DNA of 64,000 nucleotides from an uncultured Agrobacterium sp. (lineage in GTDB: Bacteria > Pseudomonadota > Alphaproteobacteria > Rhizobiales > Rhizobiaceae): contig CAJYTK010000011.1 of assembly GCA_913777615.1 (NCBI GenBank), forward strand, positions 248,001 to 312,000, given 5' to 3'. The notes beneath the pieces were generated by a model. The model was not told the DNA's origin. It was given only the letters and a program-made list of their open reading frames with translations, and searched no databases. Of the stretch, positions 27,241 through 36,420 are shown in pieces (the first letter of the stretch is position 1; each line of letters starts with the position of its first letter). Made by a program: the position numbers and the translations under genes.

Positions 27241-27468
27241 TAGTGTGTCTTACAAGCGATTTTTGGCTAACTGAATTAGGGAAAATGTGACTTCAAGTTG
27301 CGACGGAGAACTCTACGTACTACTAGCGATGAAACGCTCGTCTTACCCGTACAGCTCTGACTTACCATTACAATGCAGGGAGCTGTGGTTCAAATTCGTA
27401 TTCGCATAGTAAAATATACCGGTAATCTATCCTGTATAATTTAGGCTCTCCATAATAGAGGTATTGAT

Positions 27469-29334
27469 ATGATTTATAAGCCGGAAATTGATGGCCTGAG
27501 ATCGGTAGCCGTTTTATCTGTATTGGTATTCCATCTTGGCTCCCCTTATATTACCGGGGGATTCACAGGGGTCGATATTTTCTTCGTGATCTCGGGGTAT
27601 TTGATCACCGACATTATCAACAGGGGAATGCAGGACAATAACTTCAGTATCGTGAATTTCTATAGAAGACGCGCTCTACGCATCCTCCCGCCGCTTATGG
27701 TCGTGTTATTGGCGGTCACTACAGCGGCATCACTCGTCTTTCTACCGGAAGAAATTAAGGATTACGGAAAATCTGTCCTATGGACAGCTCTTTTTTCCTC
27801 AAACATATTTTTTTTCAAGGAGATAAACTACTTCAACCCGGAAGCAAAATTCAACCCGCTCCTCCATACATGGTCTCTGGCTGTTGAGGAGCAGTTCTAT
27901 ATTGTAGTCCCGATACTGTTCTACATCTGCTATCGATTTTTTCGCCCACACGTCAAAATCATATTTGTGGCGTCAGTATTGATATCGTTCATACTCAGCG
28001 TCGCTTTGATATTTATCTCTCAGAAAGCCACATTCTATCTGCTTCCCACACGTTACTGGGAAATGGGCCTTGGATCGATCATCGCCCTCTACGGGTTGCA
28101 TCAGAAGTTCACCGGCAAAGCGGCAGACGCTGTCTCAGTTGTCGGCGTTATGTTTTTGTTAGCGTCGCTGTTCATGTTGACAGAGAGCGTGCCATTCCCG
28201 GGACCAGCCGCGATCCTGCCAACTGTTGGAGCCTGCTGCATTATCATAGCTGGGCGAAACGGGATTGCTGGTCGGTGGCTATCTCGCCCGACACCCGTAT
28301 TTATCGGCAAGATTTCCTATTCCCTCTATCTCTGGCATTGGCCGCTGATCGTATTTTATCGACTGCTCTACGCGCCGGAAATTACGTTTCTGCCGGGCCT
28401 GCTCATCGCTCTTGTTGCACTTCTGCTGGCCTTTGCAAGCTACCACATTGTCGAAACGCCGTTGCGCAGGACGCCCGCACGGATCGGAAATTTTCGGGTT
28501 CTTGGCAGCGCAGCGGTGTCGTTGGCGGTCCTTATCGGGGTGGGAGTCCTACTTCAAAAGTTCTCAAACAAGATCAATGACTATCCTCCCGAAGTCATGC
28601 GACTTGCAGCTTTTAATGAATACGACAAGACCCCTGAAGCCGAGCGGCAGTATCGTAAGGATCAGTGCTTTATCACATCCGGAACTTCGGGTGGCTCCAA
28701 TGCTTTCAAGCGAGACATTTGCCTCGCCGCTAAGCCGGACGGAAAGCCAAGATATCTGCTGATAGGCGATAGCCAGGCGGCTCATCTTTGGGGCGCGCTC
28801 CAGAGCGCACGTGACGACATCGATCTCATGCAGGCCACCGCATCAGGATGCAAGCCGACAATCGAAACTGAAGGTGAGCGCCGCTGCGTCAACCTCATGA
28901 CGAGCGTTCTGGGCGATTTCATTACTCCGCAAACGGTTGATACGGTCGTCTTTAGCGCGCGGTGGCAACAGGACGATCTCCCAGGCCTGCAGAAGACTAT
29001 TGAGGAACTGCGAGGACGCGGAATCAGCAAAATCGTCGTTCTCGGCCCGACTGTGGAATATTCGCAAAGCGCACCATTGATCCTTGCCCGTATTGCATGG
29101 GGGAGGGCCGGAAAGCTCTCCGACTACAGAATTGAGCAGCGAAACGAGCTTGACGAAACAATGCGAGCATTCGCGGACAAGAACAAGGTTGAGTACATTT
29201 CACTCTACAAAACAGTATGCCCAAACAACAACTGCATAGACGCCGTCAATGGGGTGCCGGTTCAGTCGGATTATGGGCACTTCACGGATGTGGGATCAAA
29301 GCTTGTGGCGGGGATAATAGCTGGGCGGCTTTGA
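27469..29334 (+). CDS. Acyltransferase 3 with C-terminal SGNH domain (OafA/OafB type), copy 2
   Basis: 621 residues with the same layout as the gene before it: YKPEIDGLRSVAVLSVLVFH, TGVDIFFVISGYLI, FYRRRALRILPPL, TWSLAVEEQFYIVVP, about ten helices, then an SGNH domain with YLLIGDSQAAHLWGAL and the terminal block YGHFTDVGSKLVAG. The two proteins are clearly paralogous but well diverged, which suggests different acyl donors or target sugars. GAGGT precedes the ATG. A 230-base gap separates it from copy 1, so it may have its own promoter. Confidence 0.92.
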   Translation: MIYKPEIDGLRSVAVLSVLVFHLGSPYITGGFTGVDIFFVISGYLITDIINRGMQDNNFSIVNFYRRRALRILPPLMVVLLAVTTAASLVFLPEEIKDYGKSVLWTALFSSNIFFFKEINYFNPEAKFNPLLHTWSLAVEEQFYIVVPILFYICYRFFRPHVKIIFVASVLISFILSVALIFISQKATFYLLPTRYWEMGLGSIIALYGLHQKFTGKAADAVSVVGVMFLLASLFMLTESVPFPGPAAILPTVGACCIIIAGRNGIAGRWLSRPTPVFIGKISYSLYLWHWPLIVFYRLLYAPEITFLPGLLIALVALLLAFASYHIVETPLRRTPARIGNFRVLGSAAVSLAVLIGVGVLLQKFSNKINDYPPEVMRLAAFNEYDKTPEAERQYRKDQCFITSGTSGGSNAFKRDICLAAKPDGKPRYLLIGDSQAAHLWGALQSARDDIDLMQATASGCKPTIETEGERRCVNLMTSVLGDFITPQTVDTVVFSARWQQDDLPGLQKTIEELRGRGISKIVVLGPTVEYSQSAPLILARIAWGRAGKLSDYRIEQRNELDETMRAFADKNKVEYISLYKTVCPNNNCIDAVNGVPVQSDYGHFTDVGSKLVAGIIAGRL

Positions 29335-29435
29335 AGTCCGCTGAAGGTTTGTCGCTGCTGGAAACGGAACGCGCCGAACAGAATTTCAACTCCCGAGTTC
29401 GGTAACTGCACGCTCTCTGGAACTGATGACCTTAA

Positions 29436-29462
29436 GCATCTGGTAGCACCTCTACCAGATGC
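29436..29462. terminator. Hairpin shared by convergent genes
   Basis: Perfect 11-base inverted repeat GCATCTGGTAG / CTACCAGATGC with a 5-base loop, about 100 bases after the acyltransferase stop. The right arm overlaps the stop codon of the minus-strand small gene (29452-29454). There is no long T-run on either side. Confidence 0.5.
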
Positions 29463-29553
29463 GACCAACCAGTTGCCATAAGACCCAGCCTAAACCGACC
29501 AGAAGTGTCCAACCTATGAGCACCCCTAACATCATCACATAGATACGAGGCAT
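29452..29553 (-). CDS. Small single-helix membrane protein, 33 residues
   Basis: 33 residues from ATG 29553, with GAGGAG 6 bases upstream deciding this start within a longer open frame. The peptide is almost entirely one hydrophobic helix (MLGVLIGWTLLVGLGWVLWQ, about residues 8-28) with basic ends, so it should sit in the inner membrane. No family is recognised. The strong ribosome site and the hairpin at the stop codon favour a genuine small gene. It has no clear partner; the nearest genes encode the acyltransferase and the phosphatase. Confidence 0.5.
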   Translation of the reverse strand: MPRIYVMMLGVLIGWTLLVGLGWVLWQLVGRIW

Positions 29554-29930
29554 CGCCTGCTCCTCAATGAGGCCTCTTAATCGCACTAAAATGGCCGGCG
29601 CTGACATTCCTAAATTCGATCTATGAGTTTCTGCGTTCCCACTTATATTTCGAGTTAGGGCGGGCAGATTCGTGGCTGGCATCGAGTTTGATCGCGGAAT
29701 CGATCTCCACCAAGGCGTGGAAAACATACGTTTCTCTGTGAGCGGTTGACCAAGCGCGCCGGCGGGTTGCGGTCTAACTTAACTCAGTTCAAGGTGAACA
29801 TATGTTAGCAGCTCTATGGTCGATATTGCTAATTGCCTGAACTGCCGGCGGACGCAGCGGCGATACACATCATCGCATGTCATCATCGAGCGGATATACG
29901 CTCGCTATCGTAAGGTATGAGATCCTCATC
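29554..29930. other. Intergenic region
   Basis: About 375 bases between the small membrane protein gene and the stop of the phosphatase gene, both minus strand. No supported gene seen. Confidence 0.4.
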
Positions 29931-30725
29931 CTACAATATCGTCGTGGAGCTTCCATCGATCTTGAGGACAGTCAATACCCCCGTTGCATAGGCCTTCGTG
30001 TCGATCCCGATCCGATTTGGGCCCATCGATGGCTGGCGGCTTGCCGTGTGGCCATGCACCACCACAAGGTCCAATCCCGGCCCGCTGCTGATGAAGGGCT
30101 CGCGGATCCACATCATGTCCTCGTCGCTCTGCGAATCCATCTCCACGCCTGGTCGGATACCGGCATGGACAAAGAGGTGACGACCGATCTGGACGCTTAC
30201 GGGGAGACCTTTCAGGAAGAAAAAGTCGTCTACAGGGATCGCTTCCGAGATCAGATGCGCAAGCCGTGCATTCGGTAGGCTGGATCTGGATCTCGATGTT
30301 AGGTAGTCAATATCCAGACCATAGGACATCAGCGTTGCGCGCCCGCCTGCGGCGATCCAAGCGTCCAGTTTGTCCGGATGGTCCAGAAGCGATGAGAGCG
30401 TGTCATCGTGGTTTCCACAAAGAGCGATGCGCTTCACTCTGGGGTCACAAGGTTGCCGAAGATGCGCCAGCACCCCCGCAGAATTGGAGCCGCGATCGAC
30501 ATAGTCGCCGAGCAGAATAACCAGTCCCTTATTTCCGCTGCTTCCTAGATCCTGCAGTATGCGTGCTTCAGCCTTAATCAGCTGGTCGAGGCAACCGTGG
30601 ACGTCTCCGATCGCATAAATTGGATAGAGCGAAGGATGATCGGCAAGATTTATCCGACGCCGTCGTTGCCGTACGGCATGGATCGGATTTTTGACAAAAA
30701 CTTTTCTCAAGAGACTAAAGGCCAT
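29931..30725 (-). CDS. PPP-type metallophosphoesterase (PrpA/serine-threonine phosphatase 1 like)
   Basis: 264 residues. The three metal-binding motifs of the PPP family are intact: IYAIGDVHGCLDQL (about residue 40), LLGDYVDRGSNSAG (about 70) and CGNHDDTL (about 103). HLFVHAGIRPG and VVVHGHTASRQPS supply the remaining His ligands, and IGIDTKAYATGVLTVL is the usual end. It lacks a signal peptide, so it is cytoplasmic. Homologous enzymes in rhizobial exopolysaccharide regions occur as PssZ-like regulators of polymer production. Here it sits next to the priming transferase and a tyrosine-rich ExoP-like kinase, so dephosphorylation of an assembly protein is a reasonable but unproven role. Confidence 0.88.
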   Translation of the reverse strand: MAFSLLRKVFVKNPIHAVRQRRRRINLADHPSLYPIYAIGDVHGCLDQLIKAEARILQDLGSSGNKGLVILLGDYVDRGSNSAGVLAHLRQPCDPRVKRIALCGNHDDTLSSLLDHPDKLDAWIAAGGRATLMSYGLDIDYLTSRSRSSLPNARLAHLISEAIPVDDFFFLKGLPVSVQIGRHLFVHAGIRPGVEMDSQSDEDMMWIREPFISSGPGLDLVVVHGHTASRQPSMGPNRIGIDTKAYATGVLTVLKIDGSSTTIL

Positions 30726-31143
30726 TTGGACACACTAGCCTCTATCAGATTGAAGGACCGTTTCTGAATGATGGTTATCTCAATCATACGGGCCAAAGCT
30801 TGGCGATTTCCTTGCGAGGAGGACGCGAAGTCAAGGAGTGCCCGTAAACCAGATCAATTCGCCTGAAATATGGCTAGACATTGAGGGTGCTGGGGAAAGT
30901 GCCTCCTGAAGCAAACGCGGCATCGGCGCAACCCAATCAAGATCATTGAGACGCCGCGTTCCATTCCGATCCCGACTTACTCGCACGTGGACATACAGTG
31001 TGCTGTGACACTCACCAGGCAACCTTGCGGGTTATCCAAAGCAGAGAAGTGCCACTCTGTGCGAGCGCCTGGGACAAAAAAAGGTGCGGTAGCGCTTACC
31101 AAGTTTGCCCCTACCACGTAACGTCGTGCCAGATGGCCAAGGG
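30726..31143. other. Intergenic region
   Basis: About 420 bases after the ExoY-like gene and before the phosphatase gene, both minus strand. Short frames here lack ribosome sites. No terminator hairpin seen after the ExoY-like stop. Confidence 0.4.
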
Positions 31144-31854
31144 TTACAAGCCAGTGCCGCCCGTCATTTCGTTCTTGATTGTTGCAAGGATAATTCTGAG
31201 ATCGAGCCACAAGTTGTAGTTCTGGATATAATAAAGGTCGCATAGAACACGAGCGCGCGCATGAACCGGGTCTGTCGTCGGGCCGCGCCAACCGCGGATC
31301 TGCGCAAGACCAGTAATGCCGGGGCGGACATTGTGACGATCATGATAGTTCGGCACGAGGTCTTCATAGGGGCGACCAGCGGCCAGCATGCCTATAGCGT
31401 GGCACCGTGGCCCAACCACCGACATGTCGCCGCGCAGCACATTGATGAACTGAGGCAGCTCATCCAAGCTGCTCTTGCGCAAGAATGCGCCGATACGCGT
31501 TATGCGAGCATCCCCTACCACGGTCTGGGCAACACCCGTGACGTCGCATTTATCCGTTGCCATCGACCTGAACTTCAAGACCTGGATCGGCTTCTGCCCA
31601 AAGCCCCATCGGGTTTGCTTAAAGAATATCGGCCCGCGACTATCCAATTTGATTGCAATCGCAATCATGAGGAAAACAGGAAAGAGCAGAATTAGAACAA
31701 AGAGCGAGAAAGCAAAATCAAATGTCCGCTTGGATATAGACTGCGCAGCGGAGGGTAAAGCGGAGGCGTCAGTTAAGTCCATCGACTGCGCTGCAGCGCT
31801 ATTCAATGTACCTACAACGAATTTCTCGTTTGCATGTCCGGTGATTGAATTCAT
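31144..31854 (-). CDS. Priming sugar-phosphate transferase (ExoY/WcaJ-type, polyisoprenyl-phosphate)
   Basis: 236 residues from ATG 31854; a TTG three codons earlier is in frame. A 45-residue lead precedes one membrane hairpin (FDFAFSLFVLILLFPVFLMI), then the conserved catalytic block: KLDSRGPIFFKQTRWGFGQ, VLKFRSMATD, RITRIGAFLRKSSLDELPQF, NVLRGDMSVVGPR and RPGITGLAQIRGWRG. This enzyme starts each repeat unit by moving a sugar-1-phosphate, in ExoY galactose-1-phosphate and in PssA-type glucose-1-phosphate, onto undecaprenyl phosphate. Length and the short N-terminus fit ExoY rather than the large WbaP form. It is separated from the ExoP-like gene by 1 kb of apparently non-coding DNA. Confidence 0.93.
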   Translation of the reverse strand: MNSITGHANEKFVVGTLNSAAAQSMDLTDASALPSAAQSISKRTFDFAFSLFVLILLFPVFLMIAIAIKLDSRGPIFFKQTRWGFGQKPIQVLKFRSMATDKCDVTGVAQTVVGDARITRIGAFLRKSSLDELPQFINVLRGDMSVVGPRCHAIGMLAAGRPYEDLVPNYHDRHNVRPGITGLAQIRGWRGPTTDPVHARARVLCDLYYIQNYNLWLDLRIILATIKNEMTGGTGL

Positions 31855-32861
31855 AACCCACAAGCCCAGATTAAATAATGTTAATGTACAATAGCGGTAA
31901 AACGCATTTACGTCACTATCGTAATTAACAAATAGTTAACTCACGCATAGGTTCCGGATATCACCAGTCCAGGCGACTAAATTAGGCAGAAACGCACACT
32001 TATGTATGGTTTTAAGCGAAATTTTTGATCTTTACGGTACTCTTTTTGTCATATTATTATTTACTTAAATATAATGTACATTTTTTCTACTTAATTGACC
32101 GTGACTAATTTTGGGCTACCAGTATAGGAATACTTTAATTCGAGTTCCCTTCGCAGACTTGAAACGTGGTTTCCCACCAATCCTCATCCGGGCCACCTTG
32201 AGCCCGATCCGAAATCGCCTACAGTTTAACTCAATAAAGATACCGGCTGGAACTGAGCGGTAGTTGCCTCAAACGCTTGGCGCGGGATGGAATTCGGGAA
32301 AAATTCCAAAGAATTGCAAACACATCTCAAATCTGCAGCGATCTTACTGACTCGTTGCTCACGTTCTAGTTGTTTCTCAGCGGGTGTCATTCTTGCAAGA
32401 TCGCTGCGCAGTCTTGAGCGAAAGACGCCAGTCGACGAGGCGATAAAGCGCGCAGATCGCGCCATAGAGGCATCAAGGAATTTGCATCGATGATGTAGGA
32501 AAGGTGCAACAGAAGGAACGTACCTTCCTTACTTCACCCAAATTGACAGCGTATGATGGAGCCCGTATGCCATCTCGATCTTCCTCCGTCGAGAAAAGAC
32601 CGATGTAAAACACAAAGCAAATCCGTCATGAAGATCGACGTAAGCTCGCCGTCCTCGCCACGATCAGTTCCACTAGGCAGCGTATTTCCTGCGATCGCAG
32701 GATCACTTCCGAGGCTCTATATCGTCGTGTTGCAGGCGCCGAAGCAATGGCGCTTCGGCCGAAATGCTTTTAGGAACTAGATCCGACACGCCAAGTCATG
32801 CCGAAGAACTCGCCTGAATCTTCCGCTTGAGCCTCCGACGGACGCTAAAGCCAACCAAAGG
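31855..32861. other. 1 kb gap with no convincing gene between exoY-like and exoP-like genes
   Basis: The part next to the ExoY-like gene (31870-32120) is A+T-rich and likely carries its promoter. Further on, two overlapping short frames on opposite strands (about 32226-32493) show no ribosome site; one contains a basic helix MTPAEKQLEREQRVSKIAAD and might be a gene remnant. A hairpin GCCGAAGC/GCTTCGGC lies at 32738-32759, about 100 bases after the ExoP-like stop. Confidence 0.5.
32738..32759. terminator. Hairpin downstream of the exoP-like gene
   Basis: 8-base perfect stem GCCGAAGC / GCTTCGGC with a 6-base loop. On the plus strand a TTTT follows 8 bases later; on the minus strand there is no T-run. 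Possible 3' end of the export operon. Confidence 0.3.
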
Positions 32862-35129
32862 CTACGCCTCGTTTCCTTCTTTATAGTAGCGCGCGTAAGT
32901 GGCAGAGTAATATTCGCTGGAGCCATACATGCGGTACAGTTTCATCTTTTCCTGGTCGACCTTGTTCAACACAACGCCCAAGCACTTGTCGTAAAGGCGT
33001 GCCTCTTTGGTCATGACTTGGCGAACCACTTGCCGCGCAGTTTTCCCCCATTCGACCACAAACAGGAAGCCGTCTATGCGGCTGGCGATTGCGCGCGCAT
33101 CGACAACCGGCCCTACTGGTGGCAAGTCGATGACTATGTAGTCTGCCTCGGCACCGAGCACATTCAGAAGATTGGCCATAGCATTGGAAGACAAGAGTTC
33201 GGAGGAATGCGGTACGCGGTGGCGAATGATCGCCGGCAGGAAGGAAAGCTGGGTGGCCGGGTCATGCTGCATGACACTGCGCGGGTCTTCGCCGTTGAGC
33301 AGAACCTCGAGCAGGCCACCCTGAGCAGTGACATTCATCGCCCGGGTAGCGCCGGGATTGCGAAGGTCCGCATCGATCAGAATGGCGCGCGCGCCCTGGC
33401 TCGCCAACAATTTGGCGAAGTTGATGGAGATTGTCGATTTGCCTTCGCCGGGGATGGCAGACGTTACCCCGATTATTTTGCATTGCTTGCCGACAAAGGC
33501 CATGTCGGCGGCAATCTTGCCACTTCGCATTGTTTCCGCGAAAGCCGACAATGGATTGTTGACGACGTAATTAACGACCGCACCACCCACAGCAGCAGGC
33601 CCTCCGCGCATAGTCGATTTGGTTGGATCGATCGCGGGTGCAATTCCGATGAATTCAACGCCGAGAACGTCGCGAACCTGGTCACCGGTGCGGAAGAACC
33701 TGTCCCGGAATTCTCTGAACGCGCCGAGTCCGCAACCTACCATCACGCCCGCTAAGCCAAAGAGCGCCAGAAACAGCGGCTTTCTCGGATAGCTTGGAGC
33801 GATGCTGACTGTTGCTTGCGTGATAACGCGAGCTTCGGTCACAGGAAATGTCTGCTGCTGAATGGCTTCCTGATAGCGCTGAAGGAATAGCTGATACTGA
33901 TTTTTGTAGCTTTCCGAAGTGCGCTGAAGCTCTCGCAATTGGACCTGGTTTTCACTAGCGGATGCGCTAACCGCGGTCGCCTGTGCGAGGCTGTCACGCA
34001 GCGACTTCTCGCGTGCCGTGGCAACATCGAGATCGCTTCGATAGCTCTGCGCGATCCGGTTCAACTCTTCGAACATAAGGCGCTTATATTCGTTCATCTC
34101 GCGCCGTAGCCGGACAGCCTGGACGTGATCGGGCCCAAGACGACTTGAAATGTCAGCCTCAACCTTGGAGGCATCGAGATATTTCTTGCGCAGATCGGTG
34201 GAAATGGAATTGCCCAGAACGTCGGTCACGATCGCATCTGTTTGGCCGCTAGCAATGATCTCTTGTATGCGATCAAGCCGGGCGCGGGCCTTAGCGGTAT
34301 CGGATTCCGCCGTCAGAAGAGCGGTATTTAATTCTCCCAATTGCTGATCGGTAACAAGCTGATCGCCGACCGAAACGAGACCATGGGCAGCTCTAAACTT
34401 TTGAACTGCAAGATCCGCGTTCAGAGAGTCTTGCCGCAGTTCCGCAATGCGGTCCTGAAGCCAATCGCTCGCCCGGCGGGTCGCGTCATATTTCGAGCTC
34501 AACTTGTCGACGAGGTAGGCGTCACCGATAGCGTTTGCAATCTTGGCCGCAAGTTCAGCAGAGGGCGATTGATAATCGATCTCCAACACATAGGTTTTGC
34601 CCACGCGCGAGACATTCAGGTTGGCCTTAAGCTGGGCGGCAGCTGCAAGCCGTGCGGCATCCGTGCTTTGAGCGTCAGAAGCGCCATCACTGGAAAACAA
34701 CGAGCCGATCGCACGCAGCGTCTGGCGAATGGTCGCAACCAGTGAAAAACCGGAGCGATTAAAGTCTGGGTCGTTCGTCAGGTTCAACTTGTCGACCACG
34801 GCAAGGGCGATCGTGTCGGATTGCAGCAGCTCGACCTGGCTCAGAATGGAGGTCTCGTCATCCGGAACAGTGCCGATGGTCGACATCTGCTCCACGACCT
34901 GACTGTTGTTTCGATCGATCAGGACATTGACTGTCGATGTGTAATACGGGGTCGCGGTGAAGACGAAGATCAGCCCGAGGACGCTTGCGATCGCGCCGCA
35001 AAGCACGACCACGTGCCATTGGCGACGTGCAGCACTGATCAGCGCGTCAATGTCGAGAACGTCGCTCAACGCGCTTTTCTCGCCACTTTCCTCACGAAAA
35101 TCGTTCGATAAATTACGATTGTGGAGCAA
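32862..35129 (-). CDS. Wzz/Wzc-type chain-length determinant and tyrosine autokinase (ExoP-like)
   Basis: About 755 residues from TTG 35129, chosen because AGAGGT lies a few bases upstream; a TTG at 35183 is also in frame, and no ATG start fits. A first membrane helix (HVVVLCGAIASVLGLIFVF) starts the Wzz domain, followed by a periplasmic coiled-coil region, a second helix (LFLALFGLAGVMVGCGLGAF) and a cytoplasmic BY-kinase: Walker A TSAIPGEGKSTISINFAK, Walker A' ILIDADLR and Walker B YIVIDLPPV. The C-terminus is tyrosine-rich (YRMYGSSEYYSATYARYY), the usual autophosphorylation cluster. It controls polymer length and couples polymerisation to export. It lies downstream of the outer-membrane export gene. 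Confidence 0.93.
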   Translation of the reverse strand: MLHNRNLSNDFREESGEKSALSDVLDIDALISAARRQWHVVVLCGAIASVLGLIFVFTATPYYTSTVNVLIDRNNSQVVEQMSTIGTVPDDETSILSQVELLQSDTIALAVVDKLNLTNDPDFNRSGFSLVATIRQTLRAIGSLFSSDGASDAQSTDAARLAAAAQLKANLNVSRVGKTYVLEIDYQSPSAELAAKIANAIGDAYLVDKLSSKYDATRRASDWLQDRIAELRQDSLNADLAVQKFRAAHGLVSVGDQLVTDQQLGELNTALLTAESDTAKARARLDRIQEIIASGQTDAIVTDVLGNSISTDLRKKYLDASKVEADISSRLGPDHVQAVRLRREMNEYKRLMFEELNRIAQSYRSDLDVATAREKSLRDSLAQATAVSASASENQVQLRELQRTSESYKNQYQLFLQRYQEAIQQQTFPVTEARVITQATVSIAPSYPRKPLFLALFGLAGVMVGCGLGAFREFRDRFFRTGDQVRDVLGVEFIGIAPAIDPTKSTMRGGPAAVGGAVVNYVVNNPLSAFAETMRSGKIAADMAFVGKQCKIIGVTSAIPGEGKSTISINFAKLLASQGARAILIDADLRNPGATRAMNVTAQGGLLEVLLNGEDPRSVMQHDPATQLSFLPAIIRHRVPHSSELLSSNAMANLLNVLGAEADYIVIDLPPVGPVVDARAIASRIDGFLFVVEWGKTARQVVRQVMTKEARLYDKCLGVVLNKVDQEKMKLYRMYGSSEYYSATYARYYKEGNEA

Positions 35130-35217
35130 CTGCTGACCTCTTGTGGTGCGTGGAGCAGGAGGCCGCAACGCGGCAGCCTGCAAAAGTCGTTTTGTCTCAA
35201 GGCAGTCTGAACTGAAA

Positions 35218-36420
35218 TTAGTTCAGACGCTGAACACTTGTCTTCGTGGATGCAGCATCACCCGCCACACCTGACACGGTTGACGTTACGGAGTTAAGCA
35301 AGTTGAGGAACTTGATGATCTCGACAGAATCCGAGTTCGAGACGTAGATCACATCCTTGTCCTGCATCGGGAATTTCTGAACCGCGAAGAATGCGGAAGG
35401 GTCACGCAGGTTCGCACGGAACACAACCGGCACCATGTCGGACGGGAATTTGTCGACGTTGACGCTCAAGCGTTGCAGGAACTGTTTCGGCACGACGCGA
35501 TACAGCAGCACCTGTGCCGGGTTTGCACGGGAGTCGAGTAGTCCGCCCGCCTTGCCAAGCGCCTCGCCGAGCGTCAGGTCGGTTTCTTCGAAATCGAAGC
35601 GACCGTTCAGGCCGGATGCGCCGAAGGCCAAATAGGTCCGACGCTCCCGATCGACGATGATCGTATCGTCGGGCGCGACGAATACGTTCTCGCTTGGGGT
35701 ATTGACGAGGCGCTCATAAAGCACCGTGGCAGAGCGTCCCTTGCGCTGCAGCGTGACGTAGGTTTCCGAACCTGGCGCATTCAGACCGCCAGCTTGGGAA
35801 ATGACGTCGAGGATGCGATCCCCGCCTTCGCTCAACTCGACCTTTGCCGGCGCCTTCACGTCTCCCAACACAGCCACACGGGCCGATCTGGAAGAGACCT
35901 TGTTGATGAGAACCTGTGGCTCGATCGCACGATTGGCCAACGTTTTTTCGATATCCCGCTGCAGATCGATCGTTTGACGTCCTGCGGCCCGCACAAGGCC
36001 GGCGTAGGGAACACTGATGTACCCGTTCCGACCAATGGTCTGCGACGGTAGTGTTACGAAGTTGCCCGGTCGGCTTCCCGCATCTGCAGGAATAAACAAT
36101 CCACCCGGCTGCGATTCAAAAATGGACACTTGCACAACATCGCCCACACCCAGCGAAATATTGGGAATGACATTGCTTGCCGCGCCAAAGCTGCCAAAAC
36201 TCGCGAGCGCCCGCGTTTCGCTGGCGTAGGCAAGGACTGCCTTGTTGATATCGACCAGCGCGTAATCGATACCGACGGTTTTATTGGCAGCAGAAACGGT
36301 GACTGCAGCACTGGATTCAACCGCTCTGTACCCGGGGCCCGACTGAGGAGTACTCGTGCAACCGCTCAAGGCGATCATCGATAACGCCAAAGCTATTATC
36401 TGTCTTTTTTCGGCTCTCAC
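35218..36420 (-). CDS. Outer-membrane polysaccharide export lipoprotein (Wza/OPX family)
   Basis: 400 residues, GTG start. The N-terminus is a lipoprotein signal with lipobox IALSGC (Cys at about residue 21). The poly_export domain follows (ISLGVGDVVQVSIFE, TIGRNGYISVPYAGLVRAAG), then SLBB-type beta-grasp repeats (VAVLGDVKAPAKVELSEGGD, DLTLGEALGKAGGLLDSRAN). KDVIYVSNSDSVEIIKFLNLLN leads into the C-terminal helix that in Wza lines the outer-membrane pore. It is the exit channel for the polymer and forms an operon with the ExoP-like kinase 90 bases downstream. Confidence 0.93.
   Translation of the reverse strand: MRAEKRQIIALALSMIALSGCTSTPQSGPGYRAVESSAAVTVSAANKTVGIDYALVDINKAVLAYASETRALASFGSFGAASNVIPNISLGVGDVVQVSIFESQPGGLFIPADAGSRPGNFVTLPSQTIGRNGYISVPYAGLVRAAGRQTIDLQRDIEKTLANRAIEPQVLINKVSSRSARVAVLGDVKAPAKVELSEGGDRILDVISQAGGLNAPGSETYVTLQRKGRSATVLYERLVNTPSENVFVAPDDTIIVDRERRTYLAFGASGLNGRFDFEETDLTLGEALGKAGGLLDSRANPAQVLLYRVVPKQFLQRLSVNVDKFPSDMVPVVFRANLRDPSAFFAVQKFPMQDKDVIYVSNSDSVEIIKFLNLLNSVTSTVSGVAGDAASTKTSVQRLN

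Noticed and set aside
32226-32493. Two overlapping short frames on opposite strands in the 1 kb gap
   Set aside because: No ribosome site, no family resemblance; at most a remnant, so only mentioned in the intergenic entry.
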